A stretch of 6,621 nucleotides of DNA, taken from NCBI GenBank assembly GCA_007135745.1, contig SLIH01000171.1, forward strand, positions 1 through 6,621, written 5' to 3'. A program made the translations under genes and the position numbers. The notes under the pieces are model-generated. The model was given only the letters and a program-made list of their open reading frames with translations. It was not told where the DNA came from and did no database searches. Shown in pieces: positions 1 to 5,716 of this stretch (position 1 is the first letter of the stretch; the number at the start of each line of letters is the position of its first letter). This DNA is from Halomonas sp. (GTDB lineage: Bacteria > Pseudomonadota > Gammaproteobacteria > Pseudomonadales > Oleiphilaceae).

Positions 1-188
1 ACAGCGTGGTGGTGATCGAGCACAACCTGGACATCATTGCCGAGGCGGACTGGGTCATTGATATGGGGCCGGAAGGGGGTGACGCCGGCGGTCGGGTGGT
101 CGTCGAGGGGGCGCCGGAAACACTGGTTGAGCATCACGGTGAGAGTGAAACGGCCCGTGTTCTGAAGGCCTTTCTGGTCGCGCATTAA
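1..188 (+). CDS. uvrA: UvrA-family excinuclease ATPase, C-terminal fragment
   Basis: This is the tail of an ABC-type ATPase of the UvrA family, the damage-recognition subunit of nucleotide excision repair; the rest lies left of the window. The reading frame enters at base 3 and ends with TAA at 186-188. About 61 residues are visible. They begin with the end of the second ATPase domain, including the switch-histidine segment VVIEHNLD, then [16 protein letters not shown], which is the hallmark UvrA C-terminal block. The last ~20 residues ([18 protein letters not shown]) depart from the usual SHTGxFLKP-type ending of the housekeeping UvrA. The IAEADWVID wording resembles class II UvrA paralogues (UvrA2-like). 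Family membership is secure; whether this is the main UvrA or a paralogue cannot be decided from the tail. Nothing downstream is close enough to share its operon. Confidence 0.88.
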   Translation, partial: SVVVIEHNLDIIAEADWVIDMGPEGGDAGGRVVVEGAPETLVEHHGESETARVLKAFLVAH

Positions 189-277
189 TAAAACATAACT
201 ATCGAATTGTTTTTTTTATGATAGATGATGAGCCTGTCTGGAGCGGGTCTGAAAAGAGTTACTTGTTGATTTTACAG

Positions 278-298
278 GGTTGTCTTGGTTGACAATCC
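278..298. promoter_or_regulatory. Inverted repeat overlapping the -35 box, possible operator
   Basis: The arms are GGTTGTC (278-284) and GACAATCC (291-298), separated by TTGGTT. They give seven base pairs with one bulged T. The right arm contains most of the TTGACA -35 hexamer at 289-294, so a protein bound here would be placed to block or modulate RNA polymerase. The sequence shows the symmetry and the overlap; an operator role is inference. Confidence 0.4.
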
Positions 299-317
299 GG
301 TTGGCCACGACTTTAAT
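289..317 (+). promoter_or_regulatory. Sigma70-like promoter
   Basis: A perfect -35 box TTGACA (289-294) is followed by exactly 17 bases and a -10 box TTTAAT (312-317), which matches TATAAT in five of six positions. Transcription would start near A325. It is the strongest consensus promoter seen in the window and points at the gene starting at 536, leaving a leader of about 210 nt. Confidence 0.72.
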
Positions 318-367
318 TCCTGTCATCGCCTCCGACGCGAAGCGGAACCGCCCGGGGAAGCCCGGGT

Positions 368-481
368 ATGCTGAAGTTCGGTTTACCGGGAAGCCGGGTT
401 GTCACGCTCATGGCTCATGGAAGGGTCGATTTTCCTGAGATTCAGGTCGTGTGGCTGGAGAATGGTTCCACTCCCAGATAA
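368..481 (+). CDS. Possible 37-residue leader ORF
   Basis: An ATG at 368 opens a frame that closes with TAA at 479-481. It would encode a 37-residue peptide starting MLKFGLPGSRVV and ending ENGSTPR. A GGGGAAG at 354-360 lies 7 bases before the ATG and could serve as a ribosome-binding site, but it falls inside the 351-366 hairpin and might be masked. The peptide matches nothing I know and has no evident membrane segment or amino-acid run typical of attenuation leader peptides. ORFs of this size arise often by chance, so this is a weak call, kept because it lies in an otherwise unexplained leader. Confidence 0.2.
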   Translation: MLKFGLPGSRVVTLMAHGRVDFPEIQVVWLENGSTPR

Positions 482-522
482 AGGAGACAGTAAGGCCTCC
501 TGCCGCGCGGCCTCAGTCATCA

Positions 523-527
523 GGGAG
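523..527 (+). promoter_or_regulatory. Ribosome-binding site deciding the TTG start at 536
   Basis: GGGAG sits 8 bases before TTG at 536. The frame has a stop at 491-493 and contains no ATG or GTG between that stop and the TTG, so this site decides the start. The only other upstream option is CTG at 500. Confidence 0.55.
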
Positions 528-535
528 TCGGTAAC

Positions 536-1687
536 TTGCGCCACAGCGACAGGAAGAAAGTAGCGTCCATTACTCTCAATCAGTTCAAGGAAGCAGCAAA
601 GCGGGTCAAAATTGAGACCGGTATCAGCGTGGGGCATCAGAAGCTCCTGGAAATTTTGTCACAGGGCTTTTTTGGGAAACCGTTCGGAGAGGCGGTTGCC
701 ACGGAGTTTGGTGAAACGGATCGTGACTTTGATGCCGACACCGGGAATTATCCCGCTGGCGAGATGGACGGAGAGCCGCAGCCATATTATGAACTGCGAC
801 TGAAAATTGGTGAATCAGGCGAAACCTGGCCTATCTGGTCCAAATCGGCGATCGAGGGGGTACTGAAACTTCTCGAGAAGCTTGCTCGGGAAGATCCCGG
901 CGCGGTGAGTGCCGAACGGCTGTTGATCCGTGAGTTGATCCCCAAACGACCTCTGTTGCCCCTGACCGCCTCATTCAGGCGGAAATTGCCGAATAAAAGC
1001 CTCGTTGATGAGGGGCGGGCGATTCATCTGGTGGCGTTGCCGGATACTGACAAACAGTGGACTGTCCGGGCGCTTCTGATGCCCAATTCCATCTCATTTG
1101 AAGACCTTGCCGTTACCGCCCGGGCCGGACTTCTGCCGAAAAAGCAACGAACACTGGCGGCGGCGGCCTCGATCACGCACCTGGGTGTTCTGTCAGAAGA
1201 CCTGACCAGGCTTCAGCTTCATTATGAGCTGGAGAATATCAGTGATATTGAGACCTACAGGAAAATCCACGATTGGCTGGCCGTGCCCGCAAGAGGCTGT
1301 CTTGTGGTGCGCTTTGAAGCCTCGTCCTCCACAATGCCTGATCTCCGGCAGTACGCTCTTGATCTGGCGGACCTTCTGGAGCAATCCCAGACGACAAGTG
1401 CAGCCAGTGAACGATTGAGAAACCTTCTTTCCCTGGCGTCATCTTATTCCATGGAGCAGGGCGCTCCCTTTGCCGCCTGGGATGTTCGTCAGTGGAAGGG
1501 CGGCCATGTGCACTCCATCCATGCCGGAAATGGGTTGACCGGCGAGCTTGAAGTCACGGAGCGCTATTACTGTTTTTCCGCTGTCTTCAGGGTACGGGAT
1601 GCAATGCAGGGGCTGGTGGTCATTGCCGATCGGGGTGATTTCCTGTCTGATGGTTGTGGCCACGTCGGCTCTGAGTGTCACGGCTGA
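536..1687 (+). CDS. Uncharacterised 383-residue soluble protein
   Basis: I do not recognise this protein. The frame starts with TTG behind GGGAG, since no ATG or GTG occurs between the in-frame stop at 491 and base 536; the next methionine is near residue 77. It has no signal peptide or membrane segment and looks cytoplasmic. Residues ~12-55 form a predicted helical block (ITLNQFKEAAKRV, then GHQKLLEILSQGFFGKPFGEA) that loosely resembles the short helical domain found at the N-terminus of some glyoxalase-related proteins; this is pattern similarity only. Residues ~60-80 are acidic and likely a linker. The remainder mixes charged and hydrophobic stretches without a catalytic motif I can name. 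Sampled lines give about 57% GC, below the M20 gene. A leader of ~210 nt and a strong promoter precede it. It converges on mgsA, with 33 bases between the stops. Confidence 0.7.
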   Translation: MRHSDRKKVASITLNQFKEAAKRVKIETGISVGHQKLLEILSQGFFGKPFGEAVATEFGETDRDFDADTGNYPAGEMDGEPQPYYELRLKIGESGETWPIWSKSAIEGVLKLLEKLAREDPGAVSAERLLIRELIPKRPLLPLTASFRRKLPNKSLVDEGRAIHLVALPDTDKQWTVRALLMPNSISFEDLAVTARAGLLPKKQRTLAAAASITHLGVLSEDLTRLQLHYELENISDIETYRKIHDWLAVPARGCLVVRFEASSSTMPDLRQYALDLADLLEQSQTTSAASERLRNLLSLASSYSMEQGAPFAAWDVRQWKGGHVHSIHAGNGLTGELEVTERYYCFSAVFRVRDAMQGLVVIADRGDFLSDGCGHVGSECHG

Positions 1688-1720
1688 GGCAGGTTGTCAT
1701 GCAGCCTTTCCCGCAAGTGA

Positions 1721-2167
1721 TCAGCTTTCCGGGTTGATTGCACGATGGGTGTGTGTCGCAAAATCGGGCATCCGCCGCTCATAACCCTGAAACAGAGGGG
1801 CGTTGATCAGAAAATCCGCCGTGCTTTCATTGCACGCAATGGGAATGTTCCAGAGCGTGGCGAGGCGCAGCAGGGCCTTGATGTCCGGGTCGTGGGACAT
1901 GGGTTCCAGCGGGTCCCAGAAGAAGATCAGCATGTCCACTTCGCCTTCGGCGATACGGGCGCCGATCTGTTGGTCCCCGCCCAGTGGACCGCTCTTGAGT
2001 CGGGTGACGGGTAACGCCAGTCGCTCCGCCACCAGCCGCCCCGTGGTGCCGGTGGTAATGAGGTGAACGTCATTGAGCTGATCGCGGTTGCGTTCCAGCC
2101 AGTCGAGCAGGGCCGTTTTGCGATTGTCGTGGGCGACCAGGGCCAGGTTGTTTATGCGGGTCTGCAT
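1721..2167 (-). CDS. mgsA: Methylglyoxal synthase
   Basis: MgsA converts dihydroxyacetone phosphate to methylglyoxal and phosphate in the cytoplasm. This opens a bypass of lower glycolysis that relieves sugar-phosphate build-up and recovers inorganic phosphate. The 148-residue product is close to the ~152 of the E. coli enzyme and aligns almost end to end. Recognisable blocks are LALVAHD (8-14, His13 matching E. coli His19), TTGTTG (38-43), SGPLGGDQQIGA (59-70, Asp65 matching catalytic Asp71), IFFWDP (81-86), SHDPD (91-95, matching His98 and Asp101) and ALLRLATLWNIPIA (98-111). Every active-site residue I can place is present. ATG at 2167 follows a strong GGGAGGAG site with 7 bases spacing. 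The start lies 16 bases beyond the stop of the M20 gene, so the two are very probably cotranscribed, with mgsA second. No clear terminator follows its stop. Confidence 0.97.
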   Translation of the reverse strand: MQTRINNLALVAHDNRKTALLDWLERNRDQLNDVHLITTGTTGRLVAERLALPVTRLKSGPLGGDQQIGARIAEGEVDMLIFFWDPLEPMSHDPDIKALLRLATLWNIPIACNESTADFLINAPLFQGYERRMPDFATHTHRAINPES

Positions 2168-2174
2168 GGTGTGG

Positions 2175-2182
2175 CTCCTCCC
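2175..2182 (-). promoter_or_regulatory. Strong ribosome-binding site of mgsA
   Basis: GGGAGGAG on the - strand begins one base after the M20 stop codon and ends 7 bases before the mgsA ATG. Ribosomes ending on the upstream gene would release directly onto this site, which suits coupled translation. Confidence 0.75.
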
Positions 2183-2183
2183 T

Positions 2184-3578
2184 TTAGTAATCCGTCCGCT
2201 TTCTCAGCTCATCAAGCAGAGCCACGTGACTGAGCGTGCCGCGATGGAAGCAGGTTACCTCGAACTTTTCATTGGGGCTGTGCATGCCGTCGTCCTCGAG
2301 GCTGAAGCCCATCAGCAGGGTATCGATGCCGAGGATGTCCCGCGCCCAGGCGGCGATGGGGATGGAGCCGCCGCAGCCCAGCAGCACCGGTTCGCGCTCG
2401 TAGACCGTGCCCATGGCATTCAGGGCTGCCTGCAGGTAGGGCGAGGTGGTGGGAATGCGAATGGCGGGCGCGGCGGAGTGCACCTCCAGCTCCGTGGTGC
2501 AGCCGGCCGGGGCCTGTTCCTCGATGAAATCCCGGAAGGCGGCGATCAGCTGGTCCGGGTCCTGATCCGGGACCAGGCGGAAGCTGATCTTGGCGCTGGC
2601 TTCCCGTGGGATTACGGTCTTGGCACCGGGACCGGTGAAGCCGCCGAGGATGCCGTTGATGTCGCAGCTGGGACGGGACCACAGGCGCTCGAGCAGCGTG
2701 CGGTCCTGCTCTCCGCCCCCGCTGACGGAGACGCCCGCCGAACCCAGAAAGCCGGCTTCATCCATGTTGAGTGTCTGCCATTGCGCGAGCTCTTCCTGCG
2801 ATGGCTCGATGACGTCGTCGTAGAACCCGGGAATCCGGACACGTCCCTGCTCGTCATGGAGTGCACCGAGAATGCGGGTCAGGGCGTTGATCGGGTTGGT
2901 CACGGCGCCGCCGTAGAAGCCGGAGTGCAGGTCGTGGCTGGGGCCGCGGCAGGTGAGTTCTGTATAGAGCAGTCCACGCAGGGTGTAGGTCACCGCTGGC
3001 GTGTCGATGTCCCACATGGCGGTATCGCTGACCACGCAGACATCGGCGGCCAGTTCGTCCCGGTAGCGCTCCAGAACCGGAAGCAGGTTGCGGCTGCCGA
3101 CTTCCTCCTCGCCCTCGATCAGAATGGTCGCACGTATTGGCAACCCGCCGTGTTCGGCGTGCCAGGCGCGCAATGCCTCCATCCACATCATGAGCTGGCC
3201 CTTGTCGTCTACCGCGCCCCGCGCCACCATGCGTTTGCCGTGGGGGCCGTCCACCAGGGTGGGGTCAAAGGGGTCGTTGTGCCACAGCTCCAGTGGGTCC
3301 GGCGGTTGAACATCGTAGTGGCCATAGTAGAGAACGTGCGTTGCGTCGCCGCCGGGTCCCGGATGATGGGCGATCACCACGGGATGCCCCTCGGTCTCGC
3401 GCACATCCACCTGAAAGCCCAGGGGCTCAAGCTGGCCCCGGAGCCATTCGGTGGCCTGGCGCATGGAATCGGCGTAAGCCGGGTCGGTGCTGATGCTGGG
3501 GATGCGCAGAAAATCCGACCAGCGTTCGATGGCGTCATCCAGGTGGTTGTTGATCCGGTTCAGAACGGGATCGAGCAT
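2184..3578 (-). CDS. M20-family metallopeptidase, probable dipeptidase
   Basis: This is a cytoplasmic di-zinc peptidase of the M20 clan (ArgE/DapE/CPG2/carnosinase group) with no signal peptide. Its 464 residues fit the dipeptidase branch represented by CNDP2 and yeast Dug1. The metal and catalytic set is complete: YYGHYDVQP with His87 and Asp89, GAVDDKG with bridging Asp124, EGEEEVGS with Glu158 as base and Glu159 as ligand, SDT with Asp185, and MHSPNEKF with His433. The lid/dimerisation domain (~200-315) carries RGPSHDLHSGFYGGAVTNP, typical of this branch, and GCGGSIP lies at 401-407. Likely substrates are dipeptides such as Cys-Gly or other small peptides; the exact one is not readable. 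ATG at 3578 has GAGG 10 bases upstream. mgsA follows 16 bases after the stop, suggesting one transcript. Lines 2461-2520 and 3061-3120 count 77% and 67% GC. Confidence 0.93.
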   Translation of the reverse strand: MLDPVLNRINNHLDDAIERWSDFLRIPSISTDPAYADSMRQATEWLRGQLEPLGFQVDVRETEGHPVVIAHHPGPGGDATHVLYYGHYDVQPPDPLELWHNDPFDPTLVDGPHGKRMVARGAVDDKGQLMMWMEALRAWHAEHGGLPIRATILIEGEEEVGSRNLLPVLERYRDELAADVCVVSDTAMWDIDTPAVTYTLRGLLYTELTCRGPSHDLHSGFYGGAVTNPINALTRILGALHDEQGRVRIPGFYDDVIEPSQEELAQWQTLNMDEAGFLGSAGVSVSGGGEQDRTLLERLWSRPSCDINGILGGFTGPGAKTVIPREASAKISFRLVPDQDPDQLIAAFRDFIEEQAPAGCTTELEVHSAAPAIRIPTTSPYLQAALNAMGTVYEREPVLLGCGGSIPIAAWARDILGIDTLLMGFSLEDDGMHSPNEKFEVTCFHRGTLSHVALLDELRKRTDY

Positions 3579-3609
3579 TGTAGCGTCCTCGCGTCATTCC
3601 AGTTTGACG

Positions 3610-3623
3610 TGGCCAGGCGGCCA
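3610..3623. repeat. Small inverted repeat in the M20 leader
   Basis: TGGCC, four bases, GGCCA forms a 5-bp dyad about 30 bases before the M20 start. No T-run follows on either strand, so it is not a terminator. It could be an operator or a leader stem, or it could be chance in GC-rich DNA. Confidence 0.3.
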
Positions 3624-3635
3624 GGATGGAACACT

Positions 3636-3664
3636 ACAATACTCGGGTGCGGATACCCTGAAAA
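3636..3664 (-). promoter_or_regulatory. Candidate promoter for the M20-mgsA unit
   Basis: On the - strand TTTTCA (3664-3659) is followed by exactly 17 bases and TATTGT (3641-3636). Each box matches the sigma70 consensus in four of six positions. Transcription would start near 3629, about 50 nt before the ATG. The match is modest, and the -35 box shares bases with the T-tract of the upstream terminator, so the call rests mainly on position. Confidence 0.3.
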
Positions 3665-3683
3665 GACTCGGGGGTTCCCCGGA
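3661..3683 (-). terminator. Intrinsic terminator of the lipoprotein hydrolase gene
   Basis: Directly after the TGA stop (3684-3686), the - strand reads CGGGG, AAC, CCCCG, then AGTCTTTT. A 5-bp all-GC stem with a tight loop followed by a short T-rich tract is a plausible rho-independent terminator. It would separate the hydrolase transcript from the M20-mgsA unit. The stem is short and the T-tract has only four consecutive T, so efficiency may be moderate. Confidence 0.55.
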
Positions 3684-5537
3684 TCAACGGTGCAGCGGCA
3701 GCTCAATCATGGTGTTCTTCAGTTCTACCTGATTGAACGTCGTGCCCAGAAAGTCTTCGTTGTAGAAATACAGCGGATGGAAGCTGTAGAACGCCAGTGA
3801 GACTCTGTCTCCGGCTTCCAGTGGTTGCGAGACACCCGCCATGTCCACGCGGTGGTTTTTGAGCCCGCGCAGCGGAATCACCTGGTTATTGATCAGGCGA
3901 CCCTGTTCCTCGCCGGCTTTTTCCAGATAGAGTCCGGCAAAAAGCGTGGGTTCGGACAGCGTCGCGTCAAGGGTGACTTCGATGGTCGGAATGCCGGCAA
4001 GTGCCATGTCCTGATCCGCCTCGAACAGCGCCACTCGCATACTGGGTGAGAGCTTTTCCATGCTGTCCGCTCCGAAGTTGAGGAAATCCCCCAGATCCAG
4101 GGACACCAGACTGCTCAGTGGATCGGATGACGGCCTGTAGGTCCGATCTCCAGGCGTGAAGAGCTCGCCGCCGCGCTGGATGTCATCCGCCACGATGCCT
4201 TCACGGCCATCCAGCGTGACGCAGGTCTTGGGCGGTGTCAGGGCTTCGGGCTCACCCCGCAGACGTGAATCAAGGAACTCATGAATGAGCTTTGATGTTT
4301 CCCAGGTTTCGTCACCGCAGCTCAGTTCGCGTTCCATGCCGAAGCCGAAAGTACCCGGGGCGATGTCTGTCAGTGGCGCACTGTGCCCCGTGCGCTGGAC
4401 AATAAGACTGACGTCGTGGTCGCTGTCTCTCAGGCAGTCAAAGGCCGCCACACTTTCGTTCATGTTGAACAGGGTATCCTCGACGCCCTGGATAATCAGC
4501 GCATCCACCGCCGGCAGGCCGCCCGCATCCTGATTGCGGCCATCGCAATAGGCCTTAAGGCCATGCCTTGCGATGCGCTCAAGGAAGCTGTCCTTGGCAG
4601 AGAGTCCGAGGGTGAAAACCCGGGCCGCATTCTCATAGAGGTCGTCATCCAGGTTGAACTCCGTACCGATTCCGCCGAGCAGCAACAGGATGGTGAGCCA
4701 GGATGTCTTGGGCATGTCGCCGGAGTGCAGGCTGTAGCTCAGGTCAAACCAGGTGGCTGTGGGAACCACTGCATCCACGCGATCATCCAGGCTGGCCCCG
4801 ACCCACTGGAATCCACCGCCATAGCTGTAGCCGAGGGTGCCGACCCGGGGCTGGAGATCCTCCCGGGAGCGCATGAGATACCGTCCGTACTCGTCCTCGA
4901 TGAAATCGAGCACGGCTGAAAAATCACGCCCTTCCAGCGCCGGGTCCATCAGGCTGGCCTTGCCGCCGGATTCCCCGAATCCGCGCTGATCGTAGCTGAC
5001 CACAATGGCGCCGTTGTTCCGTGCACGCCAGGCGGCCTCGCCCGGGGCGTCGCCGATAAAGTCAGGGTTGCCCAGCAGCCCCTCCTCGGGCACGAAGGAG
5101 AAAAGGTGGGTCAGCTCCCGGTCCACCAGGTTGGAGGACAGAGAGGGGCCCAATTCGGTCAGGCGACTCTCGCCCCAGCCATGGGAGTGAACAATGACTG
5201 GCGCCGCCTCGTTGCGGTTGAGGTGCGGCAGAAAGACCGTCATGGCGATCTCGGTGCCGTCTTCGGAAATCGTTGTTGTATCAATGTCCCGACGGGTGAG
5301 GCCGTTATGTTCCACGGCCTTCATGAGGCTCTCAGCTTCCGTTGCCTGACCATCGCCGCTGACGGTGTCGTCCCCCGGCGCGCTGTCGGAGGTGGCGCCC
5401 TCATCGGCCGTCTGGCCCGTGGTGCTGCCCGGCCATTCAGGGCCGGAGGAGCCGCTGTCGGCAAGGCAGCCGGCCAGGGCAAGGGCAAGTAGAGCGATGG
5501 AAGGGTACTTCAGAATCCGTTCCATGATTTGTCTCAT
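3684..5537 (-). CDS. Lipoprotein alpha/beta hydrolase, CocE/X-Pro peptidase type
   Basis: This is a secreted, lipid-anchored serine hydrolase. The signal peptide ends in the lipobox LAGC with Cys24. Leu at +2 and no Asp there favour the outer membrane. Residues ~25-70 form an acidic Ser/Gly/Asp/Thr linker. The alpha/beta-hydrolase core (~85-430) shows HSHGWG (117-122), SYDQRGFGESGG (181-192), the nucleophile elbow GYSYGG with Ser238, a likely acid Asp354 in QGVEDT, and a likely base His385 in TGHSAP. A beta-rich C-terminal part (~495-617), with EAGDRVSLAFYSFHP, fits the jelly-roll domain of CocE/PepX (S15) proteins. The substrate, ester or peptide, cannot be read. Two starts are possible: ATG at 5537 without a clear ribosome site, or ATG at 5525 (613 residues) with a weak GAG 7 bases before. 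The terminator at 3661-3683 follows. No convincing promoter was found upstream. Confidence 0.85.
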   Translation of the reverse strand: MRQIMERILKYPSIALLALALAGCLADSGSSGPEWPGSTTGQTADEGATSDSAPGDDTVSGDGQATEAESLMKAVEHNGLTRRDIDTTTISEDGTEIAMTVFLPHLNRNEAAPVIVHSHGWGESRLTELGPSLSSNLVDRELTHLFSFVPEEGLLGNPDFIGDAPGEAAWRARNNGAIVVSYDQRGFGESGGKASLMDPALEGRDFSAVLDFIEDEYGRYLMRSREDLQPRVGTLGYSYGGGFQWVGASLDDRVDAVVPTATWFDLSYSLHSGDMPKTSWLTILLLLGGIGTEFNLDDDLYENAARVFTLGLSAKDSFLERIARHGLKAYCDGRNQDAGGLPAVDALIIQGVEDTLFNMNESVAAFDCLRDSDHDVSLIVQRTGHSAPLTDIAPGTFGFGMERELSCGDETWETSKLIHEFLDSRLRGEPEALTPPKTCVTLDGREGIVADDIQRGGELFTPGDRTYRPSSDPLSSLVSLDLGDFLNFGADSMEKLSPSMRVALFEADQDMALAGIPTIEVTLDATLSEPTLFAGLYLEKAGEEQGRLINNQVIPLRGLKNHRVDMAGVSQPLEAGDRVSLAFYSFHPLYFYNEDFLGTTFNQVELKNTMIELPLHR

Positions 5538-5670
5538 TGTTTGTTATGCGATGGGTTCGATTAACAGGTGGGCGAGTCTGGCAAGGGCTTTGGTTGGATT
5601 CGTTGACCTTTGTGACGAAGAGGACGTGCGCAAGGGTCAAAATGGGGGTGGATTTTCAGGGATGTGAATT

Positions 5671-5688
5671 GGGTTGGGCGGGGGTGGG
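5671..5688 (+). other. G-quadruplex-forming motif
   Basis: Four G-runs (5671-5673, 5676-5678, 5680-5684, 5686-5688) are separated by loops of 2, 1 and 1 bases, which satisfies the standard quadruplex pattern with unusually short loops. More G-runs flank it at 5644-5648 and 5707-5717. The G-rich strand is + while both neighbouring genes are read from -, so any RNA here would be C-rich and only the DNA strand could fold. It lies about 135 bases before the hydrolase start. Function is unknown. Confidence 0.5.
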
Positions 5689-5716
5689 AACTGGATCAAG
5701 GTTTTTGGGAGGTGGG

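Larger units (their letters stand above)
189..535. other. 347-base intergenic region
   Basis: This gap lies between the UvrA-family stop and the TTG-started gene. Its first ~45 bases are AT-rich with a run of eight T at 210-217, but no GC-rich stem precedes the run, so it is not a standard intrinsic terminator. From about 278 it holds an inverted repeat, a strong sigma70-like promoter and a hairpin-rich leader, each listed separately. A 37-codon ORF is also possible. No tRNA or recognised riboswitch core was found by eye. Confidence 0.7.
325..535 (+). promoter_or_regulatory. Long hairpin-rich 5' leader
   Basis: The predicted transcript runs about 210 nt before the TTG start at 536 and contains several short stems. 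They are CCCGGG/CCCGGG with loop GAAG (351-366), CCGG/CCGG with the same GAAG loop (386-397), CCTGA/TCAGG with loop GAT (434-446), CTGGAG/CTCCCAG with one bulge (455-477), and AGGCC/GGCCT (493-513). No known riboswitch core was recognised. The region could be a cis-regulatory leader or an attenuator-like element, or the short 368-481 ORF could account for it. Confidence 0.35.

Noticed and set aside
199..224. CTATC / GATAG around an eight-T run as a terminator for the UvrA-family gene
   Set aside because: The stem is five mostly AT pairs with a 16-base loop, and the T-run lies within the loop rather than after the stem.
325..535. A known riboswitch in the leader (TPP, c-di-GMP, FMN, ZTP or cobalamin)
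   Set aside because: Short matches such as CTGAGA or GTCGTG occur, but none has its required partner blocks in the right order and spacing.
383..637. An 84-codon open frame on the - strand
   Set aside because: It overlaps both the leader and the 5' end of the 536 gene on the opposite strand, and its product matches nothing I know. The + strand promoter and ribosome site explain the region better.
1682..1706. GGCTG / CAGCC inverted repeat between the convergent genes
   Set aside because: Five base pairs with a 15-base loop, followed by only three T on the + strand and none on the - strand, is too weak to call a terminator.
2088..3800. A 570-codon open frame on the + strand
   Set aside because: It lies almost entirely antisense to the M20 gene, whose metal-binding motifs are intact. 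The predicted protein is rich in Gly, Ala, Val and His with no family motif. Long antisense frames are common opposite GC-rich genes.
4383..5492. Open frames of 128-178 codons on the + strand
   Set aside because: They are antisense to the lipoprotein hydrolase, which has a complete catalytic triad and lipobox. They show no recognisable motif.
5538..5670. A promoter for the hydrolase gene
   Set aside because: A TTGACC is present on the - strand, but no acceptable -10 box lies 16-19 bases after it. TTAATC and CATAAC near the start lack a -35 partner.
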